Below, one piece after another: positions 54,881 through 63,240 of a DNA stretch of 64,000 nt (its first letter is position 1; every line of letters starts with the position of its first letter). The stretch is from KBS-96 sp049585195. GTDB taxonomy: Bacteria; Acidobacteriota; Terriglobia; Bryobacterales; Bryobacteraceae. A program made the translations under genes and the position numbers. Below the pieces are notes generated by a model that was not told the DNA's origin, made no database searches, and saw only the letters and a list, made by a program, of their open reading frames with translations. The DNA lies in the NCBI GenBank assembly GCA_049585195.1, contig JBAUZG010000199.1, forward strand, positions 26,984 through 90,983. Reading direction: 5' to 3'.

Positions 54881-55438
54881 ATGATTGCTGCTACTCAGAT
54901 TCGACCGGGCATGGTGGTCAAGTTTAACAACGAACTACACTCGGTCTTCAGCATGGTTCACCGGACACCGGGCAACCTGCGCGGCTTTGTGCAAGCCAAG
55001 ATGCGAAATCTGCGAACCGGTTCGATGACCGAACACCGGTTCTCGTCTGAAGATAAGATCGAGCGCGTTGCCCTCGATGAACACGAAATGGAGTATTTGT
55101 ACGACGATGGCGAAGATTTCTACTTCATGAGTACAGAAAGTTTCGACCAGATGCACTTGAATAAAGACATTCTGGGCGACGGCGTTCAGTATCTGGTACC
55201 GAACATGAAGGTAGCTGTTGAGTTTTACGAAGGCAAGCCGATCAGCGTCGAACTTCCACCCAGCGTGGAGCTAAAAGTAGTTGAAACGGAACCCGGAATA
55301 AAGGGCGCGTCTGTATCAAACGTGACCAAGCCAGCGAAACTCGAAACCGGACTGGTGGTTCAGGTGCCTCCATTCATCAATCAGGGCGAAGTTATTCGCG
55401 TGAGCACTTCGGAAGGAATCTACCTCGAACGGGCCTGA
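54881..55438 (+). CDS. efp: Translation elongation factor P
   Basis: 185 aa from the ATG at 54881; the longer frame to 54782 runs through the REP-like repeat and is not protein. EF-P relieves ribosomes stalled on polyproline. The three beta domains are complete: KOW-like N-domain (MIAATQIRPGMVVKFNNELH), the middle domain (DDGEDFYFMSTESFDQMHL) and the C-terminal OB domain ending VIRVSTSEGIYLERA. At the tip loop, where E. coli has modified Lys34 in PGKG, this protein has PGNLRG with Asn32. So lysine or arginine modification at that exact place is not possible; Arg34 is two residues away. Confidence 0.95.
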   Translation: MIAATQIRPGMVVKFNNELHSVFSMVHRTPGNLRGFVQAKMRNLRTGSMTEHRFSSEDKIERVALDEHEMEYLYDDGEDFYFMSTESFDQMHLNKDILGDGVQYLVPNMKVAVEFYEGKPISVELPPSVELKVVETEPGIKGASVSNVTKPAKLETGLVVQVPPFINQGEVIRVSTSEGIYLERA

Positions 55439-55469
55439 GCACGGGCCGTTTGAGTGTATATATCGGTGA

Positions 55470-56726
55470 ATGGGCTCGCCGCGGATAGCGTTTCTGCTTG
55501 CGACGCTTGCGATTGCGGCATATGCGCCGTTTCTATCCTTTCCGTTTATCGCCAATAGCTTTATCGAAATTCCGGTCTCCCGGCTTCTGGGCTCCTGGCC
55601 CGGACTGACGCCGCTAATCACAAACCCGAACTGGCATTTCCGGATTGTGTATGTACTGGCCAATTCGTGGATTGAGCAAATATTTGGCTTTGCACCAAAA
55701 CCTTTCTATGTGGCAAGCCTCTGTTTTCATGCCTGCACGGTGCTTCTGGTCTACGGTTTGGGGCGGTGGCGCGCGCTTCAACACCCTGCCGCTCTATGGT
55801 CGGCCGGCTTCTTCGCCGTGTATCAGGCGCACCACGGCGCCGTTGTTTCGCTTGCCTGCTGGCCCGACCTCCTCGCCACTCTGTTCGCTTGCGCTTCATT
55901 TTATTGCTGGATCCGCTGGTTCCAGGGGAATTCTAAGACGAGCTATGCGCTGGCGCTCGTCTGGTATTTGGGGGCGCTTGTCTCGAACGAATCGGGTTTC
56001 ATCGTGGTGCTATTGCTGACGCTGCCTTTCTTTACCGCGGAGTCGATTGGCCGTACAAAGGTCTTGTCGCTGATTCCGTTTGGAGCCTTGGCCGTAGCGG
56101 CGGTTGCAATCCAATTGAGCTTCCGGCCGCGACCCGTGGCATAGAGCGATAGCCTTCCTCCGCTCGATTCATGGTGGATTACGCTCGCCTGGGCGTGCGT
56201 GGCATGCGTATTCGCCTGGTTTGCGCGTGCCCGGGAGTGTTGGAAAGTGCTGGCGGCGAGCGCCGGCTGGATATTCGCGGTGTTTCTGGATGGTCTGTAT
56301 GTGTCGCATGTCTTGCACGTTTCCGGCTCTACTAACTATCTGGCAAGCGTAGGCCTGGCGCTGATGGTGGGAACGGGATTCTCGAAACTCCAACGCCGAT
56401 TGCCGATATCCGCGGTGGCCGCTATCGCTATCGCCGTGATCGTCATCAATGGCGGTGTGTTGTGGACAAAATCGCGCCGTCAGATGCTAGGTTTCGCCGC
56501 GCCGACCCAAGCTTTAATTAATGCAGCTGCATTTGCGCGCGGTCCTGTGGAATTGTCCTGTTTTCCCTACGTGTTCGAAGTTGCCCAAGCGGCAGTCGGA
56601 TCGATAGGCGAGCAGATTTCACCGCAGAAACGGGAGGCCGATATCAAAACGCCGCATTGCGTCTCGTTCCGTTACCGGGATTCGCTCGGAAACGTGCGGC
56701 AGGTCTTCCTGCATTCGGCCATTTGA
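55470..56726 (+). pseudogene. Polytopic membrane protein interrupted by an in-frame TAG
   Basis: The frame begins MGSPRIAFLLATLAIAAYAPF and continues with about six hydrophobic helices to FRPRPVA. There TAG (56142-56144) stops it, and the same frame resumes SDSLPPLDSWWITLAWACVA with three or four more helices and a soluble tail to 56726. The combined 418 codons make a coherent membrane protein, with HHGAVVSLACWPDLLATLFA and SNESGFIVVLLL, reminiscent of the acidobacterial glycosyltransferase-like/GT-C membrane proteins. Whether the TAG is a real nonsense mutation, a read error or is read through cannot be decided here; other genes in the window end with TAG. Confidence 0.7.
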
Positions 56727-56782
56727 AGTGCATAGGACGCCCACAAAGTTACAAATTGCGCTACGCTAAGGTCGGATCGCAA

Positions 56783-57049
56783 ATGAACCGGTTTGAACGC
56801 CAATCGGAACAGACGCGGCGGCGCTCTCTGCAGAATTCGATACTGCTTTGGAGCACAGGCGGCATCCTGTTGATTGCCGTGCTGGCGCTACTGGGTTACT
56901 CAAGCGGAGCCAGCCGGGAATTCTGGAAAGGCGCCGCGATTGTCGTGGCAGTTTTCCTTTTGATCGTCCGTCAAGTAGGGCGCCGGATCAAAGTCAGCCG
57001 CTCGAAGGCTGCGAAACCCGACGACCGATCCATGCTTCACCTCGACTGA
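56783..57049 (+). CDS. Small membrane protein of unknown function
   Basis: 88 aa from the ATG at 56783. Two adjacent hydrophobic helices (ILLWSTGGILLIAVLALLGY and GAAIVVAVFLLIVRQV) follow a basic amphipathic start (NRFERQSEQTRRRS), with a charged C-terminus. The longer frame to 56657 overlaps the upstream gene and is unlikely. No family recognised; it may be an assembly or anchor protein for the cytochrome c encoded 48 bp downstream. Confidence 0.6.
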   Translation: MNRFERQSEQTRRRSLQNSILLWSTGGILLIAVLALLGYSSGASREFWKGAAIVVAVFLLIVRQVGRRIKVSRSKAAKPDDRSMLHLD

Positions 57050-57097
57050 CATCCCCCGAATTTCGAAACAGGTTCCGGTAACATCAAGGAATCTGGC

Positions 57098-57601
57098 ATG
57101 AAGTTCATTCTTGGGCTCGTTGTCGGAATGCTCAGCATTCCATTCTTCGCATACTGCTACTTCAAGCTTGGGATGGCGCCCGTTGGGGTAAAGGATGGGA
57201 CGATGCCATTTGAAGGATGGGCTGCCAAAACAGCGCTTCACACGCGAATCGATAAGGAAATGCCACGATCTGCGCCGATTCCCGCCTCGGCCGAAAACCT
57301 GGTCGCCGGAGCTAAGGTCTACAAAGAGAACTGCGCCGAGTGCCATGGGTTTAAGGGCCAAGAGCAATCGGCAGCCGCCAAAGGCATGTTCCCCAAAGCG
57401 CCTCACCTGTTTCAGGGGCATGGCGTGACCGACGACCCGGCCGGCGAGACGTACTGGAAAGCGGCGTACGGCATCCGGCTCTCGGGTATGCCGGCTTTCA
57501 AAGGTTCGCTCACGGACGAGCAGTTATGGCACGTGAGCCTGATGCTCGCTAATGCGGACAAGCTGCCTGCCGATGCCGAGCCGATTGTCGAGGGAAAGTA
57601 G
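57098..57601 (+). CDS. Membrane-anchored mono-haem cytochrome c
   Basis: 167 aa. An uncleaved N-terminal helix or signal (FILGLVVGMLSIPFFAYCYF) is followed by one haem site CAECH in GAKVYKENCAECHGFKG and a likely methionine axial ligand in RLSGMPAF, then LWHVSLMLANADKL. This is the class I / cytochrome cL-like pattern. The last base of its TAG is the first of the GTG start of the SCO gene, so the two are translationally coupled, consistent with a respiratory-oxidase or copper-related function. Confidence 0.9.
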   Translation: MKFILGLVVGMLSIPFFAYCYFKLGMAPVGVKDGTMPFEGWAAKTALHTRIDKEMPRSAPIPASAENLVAGAKVYKENCAECHGFKGQEQSAAAKGMFPKAPHLFQGHGVTDDPAGETYWKAAYGIRLSGMPAFKGSLTDEQLWHVSLMLANADKLPADAEPIVEGK

Positions 57602-58170
57602 TGCATTTTCACAAAATTGGCTTGGTGATTGTTGCCATTGCGATTGCGACGGGTTGTGCCAATCGGGCGAAGAACCTTCCGGTCTATGGCACAGTGCCCG
57701 AGTTTCGGTTGACGGATTCCTGCGGACGGTCCTTTGACAGCCATTCGCTTGATGGAAAAGTGTGGGTTGCCGACTTTATTTACACTCGTTGCCCGGGGCC
57801 ATGCCCGCGAATGACGTCGCAGATGCATGGGGTCGAAAAAAAAGTGAAAAGCGACGGCGATGTCCGCCTCATCTCGTTCACGGTCGATCCCGCGCACGAC
57901 ACGCCCGCTGTCCTCAACGATTATGCGCATCTATTCGGCGCGCCAACCCAGCAATGGTATTTCTTGACCGGTTCTCCCGAAACGCTGCATTAGCTGGCCA
58001 GAAACGTATTCATGGTTGGCGATTTGGTGGGGGTGATGGATCACAGCACGAGATTCATCCTGGTCGACGAGAAACGGCGGATACGAGGCTTTTATTCTAC
58101 GCTTGACGCGAGCGGAATCGACCCGCTGATAGGCGACGTCAATGTGCTGAGACGCGCCGCGCGTTCGTAG
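57601..58170 (+). pseudogene. SCO1/SenC-family lipoprotein interrupted by an in-frame TAG
   Basis: Starts at GTG 57601 with a lipoprotein signal (VAIAIATGCANR, lipobox cysteine). The copper site C-x3-C is present in FIYTRCPGPCPRMTSQM, and DPAHDTP is conserved. TAG at 57991-57993 (after SPETLH) stops the frame, which then continues LARNVFMVGDLVGVMDHSTRFILVD, with the third copper ligand His, to the TAG at 58168. Reading the first TAG as an amino acid (CAG to TAG is a single change) gives a normal 189-aa SCO protein for CuA assembly. The truncated product would lack the His ligand and be inactive. Confidence 0.85.
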
Positions 58171-58188
58171 AATAGAGCTAGGAAACTT

Positions 58189-58569
58189 ATGGCTGACGAA
58201 GCGGATGAAAAATCATTCGAAATCCCGCTGCCCCCCGCGGATTTTTCTTTTCTGGTGAGTTCACTGATGTTCCAGGCGCAGCTCGAGCTGGGATTGCTGC
58301 ACATAGGAGACGAGCAGGCCCCGGCGGAGCCGAATTTGCCTCGCGCTAAGCATTCCATCGATTTACTCGGAGTGCTGGAAGAAAAGACTCGGGGCAACCT
58401 GTCGCTCGAGGAGCAGCGCCTGCTCGAAAACGGCCTGACCGAGCTGCGATTCCGGTTTGTGCAGGTTTCCGGCGAATCGAAACGAAAAACGGGGAGCCAA
58501 GCCGAAGCTGAAGAGGACCGGCCCCGCATTATTACGGCTGACGGGGGCAAGGGGATCAAATCCGTTTAG
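58189..58569 (+). CDS. DUF1844 family protein
   Basis: 126 aa. The conserved DUF1844 core is easily seen: LPPADFSFLVSSLMFQAQLELGLL, then PRAKHSIDLLGVLEEKTRGNL and LEENGL-like LLENGLTELRFRFVQV. A charged, low-order tail follows. The family is small and widespread in Acidobacteriota and related phyla; function unknown. The following metallo-hydrolase starts directly at the base after its stop, and ribF overlaps that one, so these three form an operon. Confidence 0.9.
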   Translation: MADEADEKSFEIPLPPADFSFLVSSLMFQAQLELGLLHIGDEQAPAEPNLPRAKHSIDLLGVLEEKTRGNLSLEEQRLLENGLTELRFRFVQVSGESKRKTGSQAEAEEDRPRIITADGGKGIKSV

Positions 58570-59373
58570 ATGCTCGATCAATTCGAGCGAGCTTCGATAC
58601 TGGTCTTGGGCTCAGGGACGAGCATCGGCATCCCGATGATCGGGTGCCATTGCAAAACATGCCGCTCCGCCGATCCGCGCGATCAGCGTCTGCGTCCGAG
58701 CATTTTAATCAAACTCGATCAGAGCCGCGTTCTGATCGATACGGGGCCGGATTTTCGGACGCAAGCGCTTCGGCACGGCATTGAAAGAATCGACGCAGTT
58801 CTTTATACGCATTCTCATGCCGACCATATTCTGGGATTGGATGACCTACGCCCATTCAACTACATGCAGAGCTCCGATATTCCGATCTATGGTTCAGCGG
58901 AAACGCTCGAAGTAATTGAGCACACGTTCGAATACGTCTTTGATGGCAAGCCTTCCCAGTCAAGCCGTCCGAGGCTTACTTCCATCCGGTGCAGCGACGG
59001 CGACCGGTTCAACATAGCGGGTCTCGAGTTTGAGGCTGTAAAAGCCTTTCACGGGAAGCTTGAGGTTTTCGGCTTCCGCTTCGCCGATTGTGCTTATCTC
59101 ACAGACCATAGCTCGATTCCGGATCAATCGATGCGCCGGCTCCGCAACCTTGATGTCTTGTTTTTGGACGCCCTGCGATACAACGCGCATCCTACTCATC
59201 AGACAATTGAGCAGTCGCTTCAAACCGTGCAAGAATTAAACCCGAAGCGGGCCTTTTTTACGCACATTTCACATGATGTCCTTCATGCGCCGGCCGAAGC
59301 GCGTTTCCCGGAGCACGTGCGGCTAGCCTACGACGGATTAGAGATCCCGATCGGGAGAACGGTTCGACCATGA
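58570..59373 (+). CDS. PhnP-like metallo-beta-lactamase-fold hydrolase
   Basis: 267 aa. Opens with ILVLGSGTSIGIPMIGCHCKTC, the Cys-rich N-terminal loop typical of PhnP/lipoyltransferase-associated MBL hydrolases that bind an extra zinc. The metal motif is THSHADH, with VLIDTGPDFR before it, DHSSIPD and LFLDALRYNAHPTHQT later, and FFTHISHDVLH near the end. Such enzymes are phosphodiesterases (cyclic ribose phosphate in PhnP) or have unknown targets. It overlaps ribF by four bases (ATGA). Confidence 0.9.
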   Translation: MLDQFERASILVLGSGTSIGIPMIGCHCKTCRSADPRDQRLRPSILIKLDQSRVLIDTGPDFRTQALRHGIERIDAVLYTHSHADHILGLDDLRPFNYMQSSDIPIYGSAETLEVIEHTFEYVFDGKPSQSSRPRLTSIRCSDGDRFNIAGLEFEAVKAFHGKLEVFGFRFADCAYLTDHSSIPDQSMRRLRNLDVLFLDALRYNAHPTHQTIEQSLQTVQELNPKRAFFTHISHDVLHAPAEARFPEHVRLAYDGLEIPIGRTVRP

Positions 59374-60335
59374 AGACTGTGTTTCGTTCTTTGAACGAAG
59401 CCGCTGGCCGGTTCGGACCGTGTGCTCTGACCATCGGTAATTTCGACGGCGTGCATCTCGGCCATCGAACGCTGATCCGTCAGACACAGCAAGTTGCGCG
59501 AAATCGCGGCTGGCGCACGGGCGTTCTCACATTTGACCCTCATCCAGCTTTCGTTGTCGCGCCCGAACGGGCCCCGCAAATGATCTGCTCTCTACAAGAC
59601 CGCTTGCGCCTGCTCGAGGAGGCGGGAGCCGAGCGCATTTTGGTTTTGCCGTTTACGCGGGAGGTCGCCATGATGGAGGCGCGCGAGTTCATCGAAAAGG
59701 TGATGGTGGAAACGCTTGAGGCGCGGGCAGTGGCGGTGGGACAGAGTTTTCGCTTTGGACGAAACCAGCTAGGCACTCCGGCAGTGCTCGCCGAACTGGG
59801 CGCCAAGCACGGCTTCGAATGCCACTTTTTGGCGCCCATCATGAACCGGGGCGAGATTATTTCGAGCACTGCGATTCGACGGCATCTTGTGGAAGGAAAA
59901 GTATCGCGGGCAGGACGAATGCTTGGCCGCTGCTTCTCAATTACCGGAGACGTCGTTGAGGGACATGGTATCGGCTCGAAACAGACGGTGCCCACTCTAA
60001 ACCTGAAGCCGGGGCCTGAGATTCTCCCGGCGCTGGGTGTTTACATTACCGAAGCCGAGGATCTTTCGGATGGTCGCCGCTGGCGCTCGATAACAAACAT
60101 AGGCACCAGGCCAACGTTCGGCGGCGGCGGCGTGACGATTGAGACGTTTCTGCTTTCGCCTTTCGACGGGGCGAATCCGGAACACATCTCGATCCATCTG
60201 CGCCGCTGGGTTCGCGCAGAGCGTACGTTCCCCGATCCGCAATCACTCCAGGCTCAGATTTTCAAGGACGTGCAGCGCGCAAATACCTACTGGCGCCGCC
60301 TGGGCCGGGTACATTCGATGGCGGGCTCGAAGTAG
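59370..60335 (+). CDS. ribF: Bifunctional riboflavin kinase / FMN adenylyltransferase
   Basis: 321 aa, normal for RibF. The N-terminal nucleotidyltransferase domain shows IGNFDGVHLGHRTLI (the HxGH motif) and ISSTAIRRHL; the C-terminal kinase domain shows DVVEGHGIGSKQTVPTLNL and the NIGTRPTFGGG stretch with the conserved Thr/Asn. It makes FMN from riboflavin and ATP, then FAD. Translationally coupled to the preceding MBL hydrolase. Confidence 0.96.
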   Translation: MKTVFRSLNEAAGRFGPCALTIGNFDGVHLGHRTLIRQTQQVARNRGWRTGVLTFDPHPAFVVAPERAPQMICSLQDRLRLLEEAGAERILVLPFTREVAMMEAREFIEKVMVETLEARAVAVGQSFRFGRNQLGTPAVLAELGAKHGFECHFLAPIMNRGEIISSTAIRRHLVEGKVSRAGRMLGRCFSITGDVVEGHGIGSKQTVPTLNLKPGPEILPALGVYITEAEDLSDGRRWRSITNIGTRPTFGGGGVTIETFLLSPFDGANPEHISIHLRRWVRAERTFPDPQSLQAQIFKDVQRANTYWRRLGRVHSMAGSK

Positions 60336-60347
60336 CGTAAGGGAGCC

Positions 60348-60866
60348 TCAGTGGGCGCGGCTGTTTGAAACCTTAGCTTCATCGCCCGAGCTCTTGGTTG
60401 TCCATTGCTTCCCATCGGTAGACTCTGCCTGCTCGAAATGAATTTTGTTTTTACCCGAAAATGTATTGATCGTTCGATAGTACGTGGTCTTTCCTCCTTC
60501 GCGGCGGCTGCTGGTGAACACCCATTGGTTGCCTGAGATTTCTAGATCGTCCAGACCGGTAGCGCGTCCCTCTGGAAGTATTGTCTGCGTGTGGAAGTGG
60601 CCTGGCTTGTCCGTCGAGATCATAATCAGCAGCCGGACTGGCTTGCCGTTTACGCTCTGCTGGCAAGCGAAATAGAGGCCTAGTTGTGCGCAGTCGTTAG
60701 TCAATTGATAGGGCTCGCCAGGCGCTCCGGCATTTGGGTGGGTGACCTGCCATGAACCTTGGTACAACCACAAAGGACTGGGCGGAGCCCCGGAATGGGC
60801 TGCTTTAGCTGGTCGGCTGAGAATGCCGGCGAGTAGCAAAACTGCCAGGAGAAGCCTTCGAAGCAT
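60348..60866 (-). CDS. Secreted hypothetical protein
   Basis: 172 aa. Signal peptide MLRRLLLAVLLLAGILSRPAKA. The mature domain begins WLYQGSWQVTHPNAG and contains CAQLGLYFACQQSVNGKP (two cysteines likely bridged) and LEISGNQWVFTS, ending in a lipocalin-like or DUF1579-like beta pattern (short beta-barrel of a small exported protein). No catalytic motif; role unknown. Convergent with ribF. Confidence 0.72.
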   Translation of the reverse strand: MLRRLLLAVLLLAGILSRPAKAAHSGAPPSPLWLYQGSWQVTHPNAGAPGEPYQLTNDCAQLGLYFACQQSVNGKPVRLLIMISTDKPGHFHTQTILPEGRATGLDDLEISGNQWVFTSSRREGGKTTYYRTINTFSGKNKIHFEQAESTDGKQWTTKSSGDEAKVSNSRAH

Positions 60867-60947
60867 AAGATTCAGCGTATATCCGGCGCCGCTGAGCCGA
60901 ACGAGTCGATGCGAGGATTGCGAGGAACGACAATAGCAGAAGCAATC

Positions 60948-61982
60948 ATGCGAACTCTTTTCACGATGGTCCTCACGCCGGCATTCGTTACACTCGCTGT
61001 GATGACAGAAGCTGAGACGCCGCCTCAGACGCAGATCTCTAACGGCGTGATCACGGCCGCGATCTACTTACCCGATGCACAGAAAGGTTATTATCGCGGC
61101 ACGAGATTCGACTGGTCGGGAGTGATTGGCCGTTTAGAGTACGCAGGCCATAACTACTATGCGCCCTGGTTCACGAAGACGGACCCGACAGTGATTGATT
61201 TTGTCTATCGAGGGCAAGACATCGTCGCCGGTCCTTGCAGCGCTATTACAGGACCGGTAGAGGAGTTCTCCTGGGGAGGAAAGGCACTCGGCTACGATCA
61301 GGCCAAAGTGGGCGGAACATTTGTGAAGATTGGCGTCGGCGTCTTGCGTAAGCCCGATACGGAGAAATACAATCCATACCGGCTGTACGAGATCGTCGAT
61401 TCCGGCAAATGGAGCGTCAAAAAGAGCGCGGACCATATCGAATTCACGCAAGAGTTGAAAGATCCACAAACGGGCTATGAGTATCGCTATTCAAAAGTTG
61501 TGCGGCTCGTTGAAAATCGGCCCGAGATGATCATCGAGCATAGGCTTTCGAACCTTGGACGGCGATCGATTCAAACGAGCGTTTACGACCATAACTTTCT
61601 GGTTCTGGACCACCAGCCGACCGGGCCCGACTTCACCATCACTCTTCCGTTCGACATTCAGAGCACAAGCCCTTTGAATCAGAAAATGGCGGAGGTACAG
61701 GGGAAACGGCTCCTTTACCGAAAAGTGCTCGAAAACCGCGATACGGTCGCGGCAGAGCTTTCCGGATTCGGCAACGCGCCGGCAGATTACCGCATCGCAA
61801 TCGAGAACAGCAAACTGAGAGCAGGCCTCAAAATCGCAGGCGACCGGCCGCTCTCACGCATGTACCTGTGGTCAATCCGATCCGTTCTCGCCATCGAGCC
61901 CTATATCGATATGTCAATCGAACCTGGCCGCGATTTCAGTTGGACGTACGACTATAGTTACTATTCGCTTGATGGCAAATGA
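60948..61982 (+). CDS. Exported protein with galactose-mutarotase-like fold (unassigned)
   Basis: 344 aa from the ATG at 60948, which begins a signal peptide (TLFTMVLTPAFVTLAVMTEA); ATG 60909 is an alternative without that start. The mature chain opens ISNGVITAAIYLPDAQKGYY and contains RLVENRPEMIIEHRLSNLGR ... TSVYDHNFLVLD ... MSIEPGRDFSWTYDYSYY, a pattern I associate with aldose-1-epimerase-like beta sandwiches. No experimentally assigned member comes to mind. Its 3' end overlaps the convergent selenoprotein gene by 22 bases. Confidence 0.65.
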   Translation: MRTLFTMVLTPAFVTLAVMTEAETPPQTQISNGVITAAIYLPDAQKGYYRGTRFDWSGVIGRLEYAGHNYYAPWFTKTDPTVIDFVYRGQDIVAGPCSAITGPVEEFSWGGKALGYDQAKVGGTFVKIGVGVLRKPDTEKYNPYRLYEIVDSGKWSVKKSADHIEFTQELKDPQTGYEYRYSKVVRLVENRPEMIIEHRLSNLGRRSIQTSVYDHNFLVLDHQPTGPDFTITLPFDIQSTSPLNQKMAEVQGKRLLYRKVLENRDTVAAELSGFGNAPADYRIAIENSKLRAGLKIAGDRPLSRMYLWSIRSVLAIEPYIDMSIEPGRDFSWTYDYSYYSLDGK

Positions 61983-62551
61983 TCGGCAACTCCTTGCAAA
62001 GCCTTAGCGACCGCCTCACGCGCGGGCCGATTCACCCAAAGCACTGGACCGCCCTGATACGCCGGCTCAGGCGGCTGCTTTCCCCATAGCGCGCCTGGCG
62101 GATACACGGCGATGTAGTCCCATACAATGCCCCGTCGATTCTCCTGGTTCCCGATCGAACGCGAAATCAGCCGTCCCTTATCCCAAAATTGCGCGGTACG
62201 CGAATCGGAAATTCGCCTCAATGTGGCGCTCGATGGCGAAGTCCAGTCTGTCAGCAATACTGGCTCCCACACGACAAAGGCTCGTACGGGCTTCCCCGCA
62301 AACTCTCGTAACGTGTGCTCGAATGCAGAGGCCCCCTGCAGACATATCGGTCAAGTCGGTGACAGAAGAAGGAGCACCCGGACGTCTTGTTTTGCGTCGT
62401 TGAAAGCATTCTCAATCTCGGCCACATTTTGCGGATTGAGACGCATTAGCGCTGTCTGCCCCGAAGGCGTCTGACCGCCGCCGTACAAATAGAACAGCGC
62501 GCCGGCCAGAGCCAACGCCGCAATCGCAAATAAAATATACTTACGCCGCAC
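61961..62551 (-). CDS. Predicted selenoprotein: membrane-anchored thioredoxin-like protein with U-x-x-C motif
   Basis: 196 aa if the TGA at 62351-62353 is read as selenocysteine (residue 67). A GTG start at 62551 lies four bases after the MerT-like stop. One N-terminal helix (residues 6-24, FAIAALALAGALFYLY) anchors it. Then VRVLLLLSPT-U-P-I-C, where Sec67 and Cys70 form a UxxC redox pair after the beta strand of a thioredoxin-like fold, and the same frame continues LQGASAFEHTL ... FVVWEPVLLTDW ... QFWDKGRLISRS to 61961 without another stop. A hairpin fitting a bacterial SECIS follows the TGA. Being the last gene of a MerR-type operon suggests binding or redox handling of thiophilic metals. 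Without Sec decoding it would stop at 66 residues. Confidence 0.85.
62324..62340 (-). promoter_or_regulatory. Bacterial SECIS-like hairpin in the selenoprotein mRNA
   Basis: On the coding (minus) strand TGCAGGGGGCCTCTGCA folds into seven pairs (one G-U) with a GGC apex. The apex begins 18 bases after the TGA. Bacterial SECIS elements sit inside the coding region with a small apical loop about 16-37 bases after the TGA and a G among the first loop bases; this one satisfies each condition. Confidence 0.75.
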
Positions 62552-62555
62552 CGAT

Positions 62556-62933
62556 TCACCCGCCTAGCAAATTGGCCACCGCGTTTGCCATTACTTGGGG
62601 AAAGAAAATCGAGAGGAATACGAGCACAGTGGAAAGCCACAGCAGGACCGAGCCGACCACGCTCGGCTTGCGCTTACAGGCTTTCGCACGTCGAGTTTGA
62701 TAGAACCCGTAGGCCAGAAACAAAATCGACGCGCCCAGCAAGTACGGCCGAGCAGCCGAAAGAAACGCCGCACCGCCGGCAAAGCTCGCGGCAACCACAA
62801 ACGGCAGAATGGGAAGACAGCAACTGAACGCGGCCAGCACGCCCCCGATAGCCGCGATGCCAGCGATTGCGGCACTGGTATCTTTGGAGTGGCCCGAGCC
62901 GGGACTATTTGGGCCGATCGTTTTCTCACGCAC
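62556..62933 (-). CDS. MerT-like mercuric-ion transport membrane protein
   Basis: 125 aa from GTG 62933, which overlaps the stop of the upstream gene by eight bases. Three hydrophobic helices. The first ends with the vicinal cysteine pair Cys38-Cys39 in AAFSCCLPILPFVV, the position where MerT binds Hg(II) in the membrane. The segment AARPYLLGASILFLAYGFYQTRRAKACKRK also follows MerT, with a third cysteine on the cytoplasmic loop. Other thiophilic metals are possible. In standard mer operons MerT works with periplasmic MerP; here the neighbouring thioredoxin-like and selenocysteine proteins could take that part. Confidence 0.8.
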   Translation of the reverse strand: MREKTIGPNSPGSGHSKDTSAAIAGIAAIGGVLAAFSCCLPILPFVVAASFAGGAAFLSAARPYLLGASILFLAYGFYQTRRAKACKRKPSVVGSVLLWLSTVLVFLSIFFPQVMANAVANLLGG

Positions 62934-63240
62934 GTTTCAACTGCTTCCGCGCTTCTTTCAGCGCCAATTCGATCATTGCCTCTGAGGGCAGTCCGCCTGG
63001 ATAACACCGGCACGCGAAGCCCGTCTCCGCCATGGTACGAGAAGCCGGCTCGATGTCGAGGCCATTCACGCGAATGGTCGGCGATCCGATGAACTTCAGA
63101 GCCTTCGCAGCCGATTCATCCTTAACCTCGATGCCTGCCACCTCGGCCGTCAATCGTTCCCGCAGGAGAACGGTTCTGAGGCGGGCAACGGCAGGCGCGT
63201 AGTTGGGGCAGCCCTCGAAATACAGAACCTCAATTCTCAT
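62926..63240 (-). CDS. Small thioredoxin-like protein of mercury-resistance type (MerB-like/alkylmercury lyase-associated)
   Basis: 104 aa from ATG 63240, overlapping the merR stop by 11 bases. The fold starts with RIEVLYFEGCPNYAPAVARL: a thioredoxin-type strand and an active-site loop with one cysteine (Cys11, GCPNY). The cis-proline loop is FIGSPTIRVNG, and a later pair of cysteines lies in TGFACRCYPGG. Proteins like this are often encoded in mer-type operons and annotated as thioredoxin- or alkylmercury-lyase-like; the enzymatic MerB site is not present. It is probably a cytosolic metal-binding or transfer protein. Confidence 0.78.
   Translation of the reverse strand: MRIEVLYFEGCPNYAPAVARLRTVLLRERLTAEVAGIEVKDESAAKALKFIGSPTIRVNGLDIEPASRTMAETGFACRCYPGGLPSEAMIELALKEARKQLKRA

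Noticed and set aside
55470..58170. Reading TAG as pyrrolysine or as generally reassigned
   Set aside because: Several intact genes in the window end at TAG at the expected length, and there is no sign of Pyl genes. Point mutation or read error explains both cases more simply.
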